DNA of 64,000 bases, from the NCBI RefSeq assembly GCF_024978135.1, contig NZ_JANTEZ010000011.1:1-64000 (forward strand), given 5' to 3'. Position 1 is the stretch's first letter, and each line of letters opens with the position of its first letter. Both the position numbers and the translations under genes were made by a program. Below the pieces are notes generated by a model, which worked only from the letters and a program-made list of their open reading frames with translations, was not told the DNA's origin and ran no database searches. Shown piece by piece: positions 48,464 to 56,951 of this stretch. This stretch comes from Herbiconiux gentiana (GTDB lineage Bacteria > Actinomycetota > Actinomycetes > Actinomycetales > Microbacteriaceae).

Positions 48464-48521
48464 TCGAACCGTCGAAAAACGCCCTCTCGGGGTCGGGAGA
48501 GGGCGATTTTCGACGGCTCGA
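48464..48521. repeat. Palindromic element, copy B (58 nt)
   Basis: Arms at 48464-48488 and 48497-48521, loop GGGGTCGG. Arms begin TCGAACCGTCG and end CGCCCTCTC; mismatches lie at positions 5 (A-C) and 16 (A-A). Relative to copy A, the base pair at position 12 is A-T instead of C-G, a compensated change. It starts 9 nt after the glycosidase stop. Confidence 0.9.
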
Positions 48522-48551
48522 CGAGAGGGTCGGCCCGGGTAGGGTGTGGGG

Positions 48552-49022
48552 ATGAGCGACGCGCGGGACGAGGAAGGGCTGGGGTGGGCCGGGGACGACG
48601 ATCCGACGCTCGCGCCCGAGGTTCGGGGCGGGCCGGGGGCGGCGCCGCGGCGCACCGTGCTCGACGAGGCCGAGGACGCGGAGGACCGCGCGGCCGAGCA
48701 CGAGCTCGAGGAGGCGGAACGCGCATCCGCTCAGCTGAGCTCGGTGGCGCTGATCGGGCTCGGCGTGCTCGGCGGGGTCTACCTGCTCTACACGATCGGC
48801 TGGGCGGTGTTCTTCAGCCGCTACGAGCTGGCGATCGACGTGACGTTCGGCGTGTTCAGCGACCTGATCGCGCGCACGCTCGCGATCGCCGCCGCGCCGC
48901 TGTGGTTCGTGGCGACGCTGCTGCTGACGCAGCGCCGCGACCTGCGGTACCGCTTCCTCTGGCTCGTGATCGGAGTGCTCGTGCTCGTGCCCTGGCCGTT
49001 CCTGATCGGGGGAGCGGCATGA
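48552..49022 (+). CDS. Membrane protein with acidic head, unknown
   Basis: From the ATG at 48552 the protein has 156 residues: an acidic ~60-residue cytoplasmic head (EDAEDRAAEHELEEAERASA) and three hydrophobic helices (LIGLGVLGGVYLLYTIGWAVF, LIARTLAIAAAPLWFVATLLL, FLWLVIGVLVLVPWPFLIGG). TAGGGT ends 6 nt before the ATG (leaderless). Its stop overlaps the next gene (ATGA). Similar pairs precede serA in Microbacteriaceae; no function is known to me. Confidence 0.7.
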   Translation: MSDARDEEGLGWAGDDDPTLAPEVRGGPGAAPRRTVLDEAEDAEDRAAEHELEEAERASAQLSSVALIGLGVLGGVYLLYTIGWAVFFSRYELAIDVTFGVFSDLIARTLAIAAAPLWFVATLLLTQRRDLRYRFLWLVIGVLVLVPWPFLIGGAA

Positions 49023-49366
49023 CCGCCGCGACCGCCGGCGCCCCGGCCGCGCCCGCCAAGCGCGGCTTCCGCACCTTCGGCCGCTCGGGCTGGGCGGTGG
49101 CCGTCGTCTCCGCCTTCCTGTACGCGTACCACCTGTGGGGCGGCCTGGCGAACCTGATCGGCGTCGTCTCGCTGCTGAACAGCTACGGCACCGCGCCCGA
49201 CGCCGGGCTCTGGACGCTCATCATCGGCTACGCCGTCGTGCCGATCGTCGTGTACCTCGCGGCGCTTCTCGTGGGCCGCACCCTGCGCAACTGGGAGCGC
49301 GCGGTGGTCTTCGCGGTCGGCTTCGCGGTCGTCTCGGTGGTGTCGCTGAGTCTGCTGTCGATCTAG
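49019..49366 (+). CDS. Small membrane protein, unknown
   Basis: A 115-residue protein with three helices: GWAVAVVSAFLYAYHLWGGL, LWTLIIGYAVVPIVVYLAALLVG and AVVFAVGFAVVSVVSLSLLSI. The ATG overlaps the previous stop, so the two membrane proteins are coupled and may act together. No family recognised. Confidence 0.7.
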   Translation: MTAATAGAPAAPAKRGFRTFGRSGWAVAVVSAFLYAYHLWGGLANLIGVVSLLNSYGTAPDAGLWTLIIGYAVVPIVVYLAALLVGRTLRNWERAVVFAVGFAVVSVVSLSLLSI

Positions 49367-49385
49367 GGACCGGCCGGGCGCCTCT

Positions 49386-49784
49386 TCAGAAGAACGCCAC
49401 CAGAAGGATCAGCCCCGCCAGCACGATCTGCGCGATCAGCCGCGGCACGAACGGGACGGCGAGCGACCCGAACCGCTCCCGCCGCGTCGCCGCGTAGGCG
49501 TTCGCCGGGAAGACCGCCGCGAGGAACACCACGAGCGCGATCCCCGCGACGATCCGCGTCGGCGGGAAGACGAGCCCCAGCCCGCCCGCGATCTCGCACA
49601 CGCCGGTGAGGTACACCAGGTTCAGCGGGGCCAGGATGCCCGTCCCGCGGATCCGCGGAGGGATCATCGCGGCCATCGTGCGGGCCGAGCGCGGCACGAA
49701 GTGATTCACGCCCATCAGCACGAACACGGCGGCGATCAGCAGGCGGAGCACGTCGAGGACGACGCCCGACGTCATGAAGTCCAT
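49386..49784 (-). CDS. DoxX family membrane protein
   Basis: A 132-residue four-helix protein: LDVLRLLIAAVFVLMGVNHF, IPPRIRGTGILAPLNLVYLTGVCEIAGGLGLVF, GIALVVFLAAVFPANAYAA and LIAQIVLAGLILLVAFF. The AAVFVxxGxxHF and GxxEIxGGLGL patterns fit DoxX-like proteins, some of which take part in thiol or superoxide stress responses. It is convergent with the membrane pair and divergent from serA. Confidence 0.82.
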   Translation of the reverse strand: MDFMTSGVVLDVLRLLIAAVFVLMGVNHFVPRSARTMAAMIPPRIRGTGILAPLNLVYLTGVCEIAGGLGLVFPPTRIVAGIALVVFLAAVFPANAYAATRRERFGSLAVPFVPRLIAQIVLAGLILLVAFF

Positions 49785-49848
49785 CGGCCCATTCTGCCTG
49801 CACTACGCTGGACGGGTTCCCCGCCGATGAACCCGAAGGACCCGCCCC

Positions 49849-51438
49849 GTGTCGAAGCCGGTCGTGCTGATCGCCGAAGAATTGTCCCCCGCCACCGTCG
49901 ACGCCCTCGGGCCCGATTTCGACGTGCGCTCCGTCGACGGCACCGACCGACCGGCGCTGATCGCCGCCCTCGCCGACGCCCACGCGGTGCTCGTGCGCTC
50001 GGCCACGAAGGTCGACGCGGAGGCCATCGCGGCCGCCCCGCAGCTGAAGGTCGTCGCCCGTGCCGGCGTGGGTCTCGACAACGTCGACATCAAGGCCGCC
50101 ACCACCGCCGGCGTGATGGTCGTGAACGCGCCCACCTCGAACATCATCTCGGCCGCCGAACTGACGGTCGGCCACATCCTGAGCCTCGCCCGCCACATCC
50201 CCGCCGCGCACGCCGCGCTCGCGCAAGGGCAGTGGAAGCGCTCCGCCTACACCGGCGTCGAGCTGTTCGAGAAGACCGTCGGCATCATCGGGCTCGGCCG
50301 CATCGGCGCCCTGATCACCGCCCGACTGCAGGCCTTCGGCGTGAACGTCATCGCCTACGACCCCTACGTCACCAGCGCCCGCGCGCAGCAGCTCGGCGTC
50401 ACCCTCGTCACCCTCGACGAGCTGCTCGCCCAGAGCGACTTCATCACCATCCACATGCCGAAGACGCCCGAGACCACGGGCATGATCTCCGACGAGCAGC
50501 TGGCGCTGATGAAGCCCACCTCGTTCATCGTGAACGTCGCCCGCGGCGGCCTCATCGACGAGGATGCGCTGTACCGCGCCCTGACGTCGAAGACCATCGC
50601 CGGGGCCGGCCTCGACGTGTTCGTCAGCGAGCCGCCGAAGGAGTCGCCGCTGCTCGCCCTGCCGAACGTCGTCGTCACCCCGCACCTCGGTGCCTCGACC
50701 GACGAGGCGCAGGAGAAGGCGGGCGTCTCGGTCGCGAAGTCGGTGCGCCTCGCGCTCTCGGGCGAGCTCGTGCCCGACGCCGTCAACGTCGCCGGCGGTG
50801 TCATCGACCCGTACGTGCGCCCCGGCATCGCCCTCGTCGAGAAGCTCGGCCAGGTCTTCTCGGGGCTCGCCGGCAGCCCGCTCACGAGCGTCGACGTGGT
50901 GGTCAAGGGCGAGCTCGCCGACTACGACGTCAGCGTGCTGAAGCTCGCGGCGCTGAAGGGCGTGTTCACGAACGTCGTCAGCGAGACCGTGTCCTACGTC
51001 AACGCCCCGCTCCTCGCCGAACAGCGCGGGGTCGCCGTGCGCCTGATCACCGACCCCGAGTCGGCCGAGTACCGCAACGTCATCACGCTCACCGGCGCGC
51101 TCAGCGACGGCTCGCAGATCTCGGTCTCGGGCACGCTGACCGGCTCGAAGCAGATCGAGAAGATCGTCGAGATCAACGGCTACGACGTCGAGGTGCCGTT
51201 CGCGAAGCACCTGATCGTCATGCTCTACACCGACCGCCCCGGCATCGTCGCGGTCTACGGCAAGGAGTTCGGCGAGGCCCAGGTCAACATCGCGGGCATG
51301 CAGATCGCGCGCCACGAGGCCGGCGGCAAGGCGCTGAGCGTGCTGACCGTCGACTCCCCGGTGCCCGACGGGCTGCTCGACACGCTGCGCGACGCGATCG
51401 AGGCCGACGTCATGGTCGAGGTCGACATCACCGCCTGA
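49849..51438 (+). CDS. serA: D-3-phosphoglycerate dehydrogenase SerA
   Basis: A 529-residue enzyme for the first step of serine synthesis. The NAD motif is VGIIGLGRIGALI, with catalytic Arg in IVNVARGGLIDEDAL, Glu in VSEPPKESPL and His in VTPHLGASTDEAQEKA. The long type is shown by an intervening domain (about 320-450) and a C-terminal ACT domain (KHLIVMLYTDRPGIVAVYGKEFGEAQVNI) for serine feedback. GTG start. Other genes nearby (leuB, ilvE) make this an amino-acid synthesis region. Confidence 0.97.
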   Translation: MSKPVVLIAEELSPATVDALGPDFDVRSVDGTDRPALIAALADAHAVLVRSATKVDAEAIAAAPQLKVVARAGVGLDNVDIKAATTAGVMVVNAPTSNIISAAELTVGHILSLARHIPAAHAALAQGQWKRSAYTGVELFEKTVGIIGLGRIGALITARLQAFGVNVIAYDPYVTSARAQQLGVTLVTLDELLAQSDFITIHMPKTPETTGMISDEQLALMKPTSFIVNVARGGLIDEDALYRALTSKTIAGAGLDVFVSEPPKESPLLALPNVVVTPHLGASTDEAQEKAGVSVAKSVRLALSGELVPDAVNVAGGVIDPYVRPGIALVEKLGQVFSGLAGSPLTSVDVVVKGELADYDVSVLKLAALKGVFTNVVSETVSYVNAPLLAEQRGVAVRLITDPESAEYRNVITLTGALSDGSQISVSGTLTGSKQIEKIVEINGYDVEVPFAKHLIVMLYTDRPGIVAVYGKEFGEAQVNIAGMQIARHEAGGKALSVLTVDSPVPDGLLDTLRDAIEADVMVEVDITA

Positions 51439-51491
51439 CCGGGCGGCGAAGGGCCAGGCCGGCCCGTCGCGACCGCCGCCCCGCGCGGCAA

Positions 51492-51497
51492 TAAGCT
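51492..51497 (+). promoter_or_regulatory. -10 box of leuB
   Basis: TAAGCT ends 6 nt before the leuB ATG, the same leaderless spacing as for several other genes of this window. Confidence 0.55.
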
Positions 51498-51503
51498 GGG
51501 CGC

Positions 51504-52580
51504 ATGGAACGAACCATCAAGCTCGCGCTCATCCCCGGTGACGGCATCGGGCCGGAGGTCGTGGCCGAGGCCGTCAAGGTGCTCGACGCGGTCGCCCCCG
51601 GCGCGGGGGTGGAGTTCGACAAGACGACCTTCTCGCTCGGCGCCGCCCGCTTCCTCGAGACGGGCGACGTGCTCACCGACGACGACCTGGCCGCGATCGC
51701 GTCGAACGACGTCATCCTGCTCGGCGCCGTCGGCGGCGTTCCCGGCGACCCGCGGTTGAAGAACGCGAACATCGAGCGGGGCCTGCTGCTGAAGCTGCGC
51801 TTCTCGCTCGACCACTACGTCAACCTCCGCCCCACCGTCATCTACCCGGGCGTGCCCTCTCCGCTCGCCGAGCACGGCGAGGTCGACTTCGTCGTCGTGC
51901 GCGAGGGCACCGAGGGCCCCTACGTCGGCAACGGCGGCGCCATCCGCACCGGCACGCCGCACGAGATCGCCAACGAGGTGTCGATCAACACGGCCTACGG
52001 GGTCGAGCGGGTCGTGCGCGACGCGTTCGCGCGAGCATCCGCCCGTCGCAAGAAGCTGACCCTCGTGCACAAGACCAACGTGCTCACCTTCGCCGGCGGG
52101 CTCTGGAAGCGCGTCGTCGACGAGGTGGGGGCCACCTTCCCGGAAGTGGCCGTGGACTACCTGCACGTCGACGCCGCGACCATCTTCCTCGTCACCGACC
52201 CTGCTAGATTCGATGTCATCGTCACGGACAACCTCTTCGGCGACATCCTCACCGATCTGGCCGGCGCGATCAGCGGCGGCATCGGCTTGGCGGCCTCGGG
52301 CAACATCAACCCCGACGGCGCGTTCCCCTCGATGTTCGAGCCGGTCCACGGATCCGCGCCCGACATCGCCGGCCAGCAGAAGGCCGACCCCACCGCCGCG
52401 ATCCTCTCGGCGGCGCTGCTGCTCGACCACCTCGGGCTGACGGATGCGGCCGACCGCGTGCGCACCGCGGTGGTCGCCGACATCGCCTCGCGAGACGGCC
52501 GGCCGGCACGCACGACAGCCGAGATCGGCGACGCGGTGGTGGCGGCCCTCGGCGCCCCCGAAACCACACCGACCCACTGA
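51504..52580 (+). CDS. leuB: 3-Isopropylmalate dehydrogenase LeuB
   Basis: A 358-residue NAD-dependent decarboxylating dehydrogenase of leucine synthesis. [22 protein letters not shown] opens the fold, [15 protein letters not shown] and [19 protein letters not shown] line the substrate site, [24 protein letters not shown] holds metal-binding Asp residues, and [13 protein letters not shown] the NAD site. ilvE follows after 13 bp. leuA, leuC and leuD are not in this window. Confidence 0.96.
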   Translation: MERTIKLALIPGDGIGPEVVAEAVKVLDAVAPGAGVEFDKTTFSLGAARFLETGDVLTDDDLAAIASNDVILLGAVGGVPGDPRLKNANIERGLLLKLRFSLDHYVNLRPTVIYPGVPSPLAEHGEVDFVVVREGTEGPYVGNGGAIRTGTPHEIANEVSINTAYGVERVVRDAFARASARRKKLTLVHKTNVLTFAGGLWKRVVDEVGATFPEVAVDYLHVDAATIFLVTDPARFDVIVTDNLFGDILTDLAGAISGGIGLAASGNINPDGAFPSMFEPVHGSAPDIAGQQKADPTAAILSAALLLDHLGLTDAADRVRTAVVADIASRDGRPARTTAEIGDAVVAALGAPETTPTH

Positions 52581-52593
52581 CGAAAGACAGCCC

Positions 52594-53706
52594 ATGACCA
52601 TCGCAGAGTCCTCCACGTTCCCCCTGAAGTTCGAGCTCACGCCCTCGCAGGCGGCTCGCGACGAGGCGGAGCGGGAGGTCATCCTCGCCGACCCCGGCTT
52701 CGGCAAGCACTTCACCGACCACATGATCAAGATCGACTGGACCATCGAGGACGGCTGGCACGACGCCGAGGTCATCCCCTACGGTCCGCTGATGCTCGAC
52801 CCCTCGGCGGCCGTGCTGCACTACGCCCAGGAGATCTTCGAGGGGCTCAAGGCCTACCGCCACGCCGACGGCTCGATCTGGACCTTCCGGCCGGGCAAGA
52901 ACGCCGAACGCCTGCAGCGCTCCGCCCGCCGCCTCGCGCTGCCCGAGCTCGCCACCGAGGACTTCGTCGAGTCGCTGAAGCAGCTCGTGGCCGTCGACGG
53001 ATCGTGGGTGCCGAGCGCGCCCGAGACGAGCCTCTACATCCGCCCGTTCATGATCGCGAACGAGTCGTTCCTCGGCGTGCGGCCCTCGCAGCGCGTGGCG
53101 TACTACGTGATCGCGAGCCCGGCGGGTGCCTACTTCCACGGCGGCGTCGCCCCGGTGTCGATCTGGCTGTCGACCGAGTACTCGCGCGCCGGCCGCGGCG
53201 GCACGGGGGCGGCCAAGTGCGGCGGCAACTACGCTGCCTCGCTGCTGCCGCAGCAGGAGGCCTACGAGAACGGATGCGCGCAGGTGCTCTTCCTCGACGG
53301 GGAGACCGGTCAGCACATCGACGAGCTGGGCGGCATGAACATCTTCTTCGTGCACGCGGGCGGGAAGATCGTCACCCCGCGTCTGACGGGCACCATCCTC
53401 GAGGGCATCACGCGCGACAGCATCATCCAGCTCGCGACAGACCGTGGGCTCACCGTGGAGGAGCGCGACGTGACCGTCGAGGAGTGGCGCCAGGGTGTCG
53501 CCGACGGAACGATCACCGAGGTTTTCGCGTGCGGCACCGCCGCGGTGATCACGCCCATCTCGGCGCTGAAGTCGGCCGACGGCGTGATCGGCGACGAGAA
53601 CGCCCCGGCCGGTGAGCTGACCATGTCGATCCGGCAGGAGCTGACCGACATCCAGTACGGCCGCATCGCCGACCGCCACGGCTGGCTGACTAGGCTCGAC
53701 GCATGA
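52594..53706 (+). CDS. ilvE: Branched-chain aminotransferase IlvE
   Basis: A 370-residue fold-type IV aminotransferase for the last step of valine, leucine and isoleucine synthesis. The pyridoxal-phosphate lysine is Lys208 in GTGAAKCGGNYAAS; other signatures are YAQEIFEGLKAYRH, SLYIRPFMIANE and VFACGTAAVITPI. The ATG at 52594 is 13 bp after leuB. Its stop overlaps the start of the fumarylacetoacetate-hydrolase-type gene by 4 bp. Confidence 0.96.
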   Translation: MTIAESSTFPLKFELTPSQAARDEAEREVILADPGFGKHFTDHMIKIDWTIEDGWHDAEVIPYGPLMLDPSAAVLHYAQEIFEGLKAYRHADGSIWTFRPGKNAERLQRSARRLALPELATEDFVESLKQLVAVDGSWVPSAPETSLYIRPFMIANESFLGVRPSQRVAYYVIASPAGAYFHGGVAPVSIWLSTEYSRAGRGGTGAAKCGGNYAASLLPQQEAYENGCAQVLFLDGETGQHIDELGGMNIFFVHAGGKIVTPRLTGTILEGITRDSIIQLATDRGLTVEERDVTVEEWRQGVADGTITEVFACGTAAVITPISALKSADGVIGDENAPAGELTMSIRQELTDIQYGRIADRHGWLTRLDA

Positions 53707-54479
53707 AGATCGCACGGTTCAGCCATCAGGGCGCCATCACCTTCGGCATCCTCGACGAGAGCGACGCGGGGGTGCCCGAGCTGGTCGTGCTGAACGGCGA
53801 CCCGATGTTCGCGGGCTTCGACACGACGGGGGAGCGCGTGCCGCTCGCCGACGCGACGCTGCTCGCGCCGGTCATCCCGCGCTCGAAGGTGATCGGCATC
53901 GGCAAGAACTACCTCGACCACGTGGCCGAGATGGGCACCGGTGAGGCACCGGCGGAGCCGCTGATGTTCCTGAAGCCGAACACCTCGGTGATCGGCCCGG
54001 GCGACCGCATCGTGCGGCCGGCCCAGTCGAACCGCGTCGACTTCGAGGGCGAGCTCGCCGTCGTGATCGGCAGCATCGCCAAGAACGTGCGGGCAGCCGA
54101 CGCGGCGAGCGTGGTCTTCGGCTACACGATCGCGAACGACGTCACGGCGCGCGACCTGCAGAAGAGCGACGGGCAGTGGACGCGGGCCAAGGGCTTCGAC
54201 ACCTTCTGCCCGCTCGGGCCCGTGATCGAGACCGAGTTCGACCTCGCCGCGGCCACCGTGGAGACGCGGCTGAACGGGGTGCTGGCGCAGAGCGCTCCGG
54301 TGACCGACATGATCCACTCGGTCGCCGAGATCATCGCGTACGCCTCGTCGGTGTTCACGCTGCTGCCGGGTGACGTCATCCTCACGGGCACGCCGGCCGG
54401 GGTCGCGGCGATCGAGGCGGGGGACACCGTCGAGATCGAGATCGCGGGCATCGGGGTGCTGTCGAACCCGGTGCTCTAA
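53703..54479 (+). CDS. Fumarylacetoacetate hydrolase family protein
   Basis: A 258-residue protein with an N-terminal small domain and the FAH core: VIGIGKNYLDHVAEMG, FLKPNTSVIGPGDRIV, VDFEGELAVVIGSIAKNV (metal-binding Glu), ANDVTARDLQKSDGQWTRAKGFDTF and GDVILTGTPAGVAAIEAGD. FAH-family members hydrolyse or decarboxylate 2-oxo or 2-keto-enoic acids, including oxaloacetate, so the exact reaction is open. ATGA overlap with ilvE suggests a role beside 2-oxo acid metabolism; this is inference. Confidence 0.9.
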   Translation: MKIARFSHQGAITFGILDESDAGVPELVVLNGDPMFAGFDTTGERVPLADATLLAPVIPRSKVIGIGKNYLDHVAEMGTGEAPAEPLMFLKPNTSVIGPGDRIVRPAQSNRVDFEGELAVVIGSIAKNVRAADAASVVFGYTIANDVTARDLQKSDGQWTRAKGFDTFCPLGPVIETEFDLAAATVETRLNGVLAQSAPVTDMIHSVAEIIAYASSVFTLLPGDVILTGTPAGVAAIEAGDTVEIEIAGIGVLSNPVL

Positions 54480-54489
54480 CGGTTCGGCG

Positions 54490-54930
54490 CTAGTCGGCCG
54501 TCGTGCTGTCGGCCACCAGCTCGAGCGCGTCGATCGCGTCGGTGAGCCGCTCGATCTGATCGGTGTCGAGCTCGTCGAAGAGCTGCAGCACCCGTTCGGC
54601 CCGCTGCTGCCGGGCGAGTGCGATCGCGACCTCGCCGGCCTCGGTGGCGGTGACGAAGAACGATCGGCCGTCGTCGGGGTCGGCGCTGCGGGTGATGAGC
54701 GCGCGGTTCTCGAGCTCGGTGAGCAGCCGGGTGATGGTCGGAGCCGCGACCCGCTCGGCCCGCGCGATGTCGCCCGGGCGGATCGGCCCCTGCCGCACGA
54801 TGATCGACAGCGCCGAGACCTGGCCGGGCGTCAGATCTCCGGCGGGACGGATGCGGCGGTTCAGCCGTCCGACCGCGACGGCGAGTCGCGCAGCGATCTC
54901 GGCTCGATCGGAGCCGGCATGGTTCGTCAT
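54490..54930 (-). CDS. MarR family transcriptional regulator
   Basis: A 146-residue winged-helix repressor: GDLTPGQVSALSIIVRQGPI, the recognition region RPGDIARAERVAAPTITRLLTELE, and wing LITRSADPDDGRSFFVTATEAG. Conserved MarR features (DxRxxxVxLT variant) are clear. It diverges from an MFS exporter, the usual target of MarR repressors, and the palindrome at 55029-55047 lies between them. Ligand unknown. Confidence 0.93.
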   Translation of the reverse strand: MTNHAGSDRAEIAARLAVAVGRLNRRIRPAGDLTPGQVSALSIIVRQGPIRPGDIARAERVAAPTITRLLTELENRALITRSADPDDGRSFFVTATEAGEVAIALARQQRAERVLQLFDELDTDQIERLTDAIDALELVADSTTAD

Positions 54931-55028
54931 TCGGGAAGCCTTCGGTCACCGGGGGATGTACCGGAAGTCTGGCACACCCGTCCGGCCTCGTCGCCCCGGA
55001 GGCCGGGGGTGGCGCGAGGCCGCCATCG

Positions 55029-55047
55029 ATGTGTACACTGTTCACAT
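55029..55047. promoter_or_regulatory. 19-bp palindromic operator between marR and MFS genes
   Basis: ATGTGTACACTGTTCACAT: arms ATGTGTACA and TGTTCACAT match at eight of nine positions around a central C. It is the only AT-rich symmetric site in this 243-bp intergenic region, 99 bp from marR and 126 bp from the exporter start. Binding by the MarR protein is inferred. Confidence 0.65.
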
Positions 55048-55173
55048 TCCGGGCCGGGGAATAGATGGGCAGCCGTCAGGGGTTGCCCAGTCAGACCCTG
55101 TGTCCACGCCGGTCGCCCCGGCCCCTCACGCTCCGCGATCCAGCCGCCTCCTCCACGTTCAGACGGGACCTCC

Positions 55174-56649
55174 ATGACCGCTACCGCTCCCTCCGAGACC
55201 CGCGTCGCACCCCGCGACCGGCTCGTCATCAACCTCCTGCTCGTCTCGGCCTTCGTCGTCATCCTGAACGAGACGATCATGGGTGTGGCCATCCCGCACC
55301 TCGTCACCGATCTCGGCATCACTGAGGTCGCGGCGCAGTGGCTCTCCACCGCGTTCATGCTGACGATGGCCGTGGTCATCCCGATCACCGGCTTCCTGCT
55401 GCAGCGGTTCAACACCCGGCCCATCTTCATCGCCGCGATGTCGCTGTTCTCCCTCGGCACCCTGATCGCCGCGATGGCGCCGGGCTTCGAGGTGCTGCTC
55501 GTCGGCCGCGTCGTGCAGGCCAGCGGAACCGCCATCATGATGCCCCTGCTGATGACCACCGTCATGACGCTCGTGCCACCGGCGGTGCGCGGCCGCACCA
55601 TGGGCAACATCTCGATCGTCATCTCCGTCGCCCCGGCGATTGGCCCGACCATCTCCGGCATCATCCTCAGCACCCTGTCCTGGCGGTGGATGTTCATCCT
55701 CGTGCTGCCGATCGCGCTCGGCGCCCTGCTGCTCGGCGCCCTGCGCGTGGTGAATGTGACCGAGCCGCGTCGGGTTCCGATCGACGTCGTGTCGATCATC
55801 CTCTCGGCCTTCGGTTTCGGCGGACTGGTCTACGGCCTCAGCACCCTGGGCGGCGCGGACTCGACCTTCCTGTCGAGCTGGCTGCCCCTGATCGTCGGGA
55901 TCGTGGCGCTGGCCTCGTTCGTGCTGCGCCAGCTGTCGCTGCAGCGACGTGACCGGGCGCTGCTCGACCTGCGCACCTTCCGCAAGCGCACCTTCACGGT
56001 GTCGATCCTGCTGATGGCGGTGAGCATGATGGCGCTGTTCGGCACCATCATCGTGCTGCCGTTCCTGCTGCAGGGGGTGCTGGGTCTGGATCCGCTGGCC
56101 ACCGGGTTGCTGCTGCTGCCGGGCGGGCTCGTGATGGGCGCGCTCGCGCCGTTCGTCGGCCGGCTCTACGACCGGGTCGGCCCGCGTCCGCTCATCGTCC
56201 CGGGCGCCATCACCGTGAGTCTCGTGCTCTGGGCGCTGACGATGGTCGACCAGAACACCTCGGTCTGGTTCGTGCTCGGGGCCCACATCGCCCTGAGCGC
56301 CGGCCTCGCGTTCATGTTCACGCCGTTGTTCACCGCCGGCCTCGGGTCGCTGACCCCGCGCCTGTACTCGCATGGCTCGGCCATCATCGGCACCGTGCAG
56401 CAGCTCGCGGGCGCCGCCGGAACGGCGCTGTTCGTGGCGCTGATGGCGAGCGTCACGGCCCAGCGAATCACGGCCGGGGCCACCCAGGTGGCGGCGACGG
56501 CGTCGGGCATCCAGGCCGCGTTCCTGTGCGGCGCGATCATCTCGGTGCTCGGGGTGGTGGCGTCGCTGTTCATGCGGCGCCCGGCCGAGAGCGTCGACGA
56601 GGGCGAGCGGATGCCCGAGGGCACCCCGGCCGCGGCGCCGACCCACTAG
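55174..56649 (+). CDS. MFS multidrug exporter, DHA2 type
   Basis: A 491-residue transporter with about 14 hydrophobic helices. Signatures of drug:proton antiporters are ILNETIMGVAIPHLVTDLGI, WLSTAFMLTMAVVIPITGFL, LVGRVVQASGTAIMMPLLMT and the motif C-like PAIGPTISGIILSTLSWRWMF. The C-terminal tail (~20 residues) is polar. GGGACC before the ATG is a weak ribosome-binding site. The divergent MarR gene and operator suggest induction by exported compounds. Confidence 0.92.
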   Translation: MTATAPSETRVAPRDRLVINLLLVSAFVVILNETIMGVAIPHLVTDLGITEVAAQWLSTAFMLTMAVVIPITGFLLQRFNTRPIFIAAMSLFSLGTLIAAMAPGFEVLLVGRVVQASGTAIMMPLLMTTVMTLVPPAVRGRTMGNISIVISVAPAIGPTISGIILSTLSWRWMFILVLPIALGALLLGALRVVNVTEPRRVPIDVVSIILSAFGFGGLVYGLSTLGGADSTFLSSWLPLIVGIVALASFVLRQLSLQRRDRALLDLRTFRKRTFTVSILLMAVSMMALFGTIIVLPFLLQGVLGLDPLATGLLLLPGGLVMGALAPFVGRLYDRVGPRPLIVPGAITVSLVLWALTMVDQNTSVWFVLGAHIALSAGLAFMFTPLFTAGLGSLTPRLYSHGSAIIGTVQQLAGAAGTALFVALMASVTAQRITAGATQVAATASGIQAAFLCGAIISVLGVVASLFMRRPAESVDEGERMPEGTPAAAPTH

Positions 56650-56735
56650 GCACGGCGCACCCGCCGCCGGCCCTGGCCAGACTCCGGGGTGGCGGGGTCG
56701 TCAGAACTGCGGTGGCGCCCAGGACCGTAGTTGCG

Positions 56736-56840
56736 TCAGAACTGCGGCGGTTCCGGCGGCGCCTGGGGCGGCTCGCCCGGAAGTCCGGGCGGGGGAGCGG
56801 GAGCGTCGGGCGGGGTCTCGGGAGGTGGCATCGTCGACAT
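56736..56840 (-). CDS. Possible 34-residue proline-rich microprotein
   Basis: ATG at 56840 with a TAGAGT box 7 nt upstream gives a leaderless ORF: MSTMPPPETPPDAPAPPPGL followed by PGEPPQAPPEPPQF. More than 40% of residues are Pro. A part of the 3' end with the stop codon (CGTCAGAACTGCGG on the plus strand) is duplicated 35 bp further on. The -10 spacing matches bona fide genes here, yet the composition could also arise by chance in GC-rich DNA. Confidence 0.4.
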   Translation of the reverse strand: MSTMPPPETPPDAPAPPPGLPGEPPQAPPEPPQF

Positions 56841-56951
56841 GTCGCCGACTCTACGACTCACGGCCCCGACCCGCCACCGCGGCTGTCGCCCTCGACCGGA
56901 GGTTGCGGACGCCGAAGGGCGGGGCCGCCGCTGCTGCCCTGCCGCGCGGGA

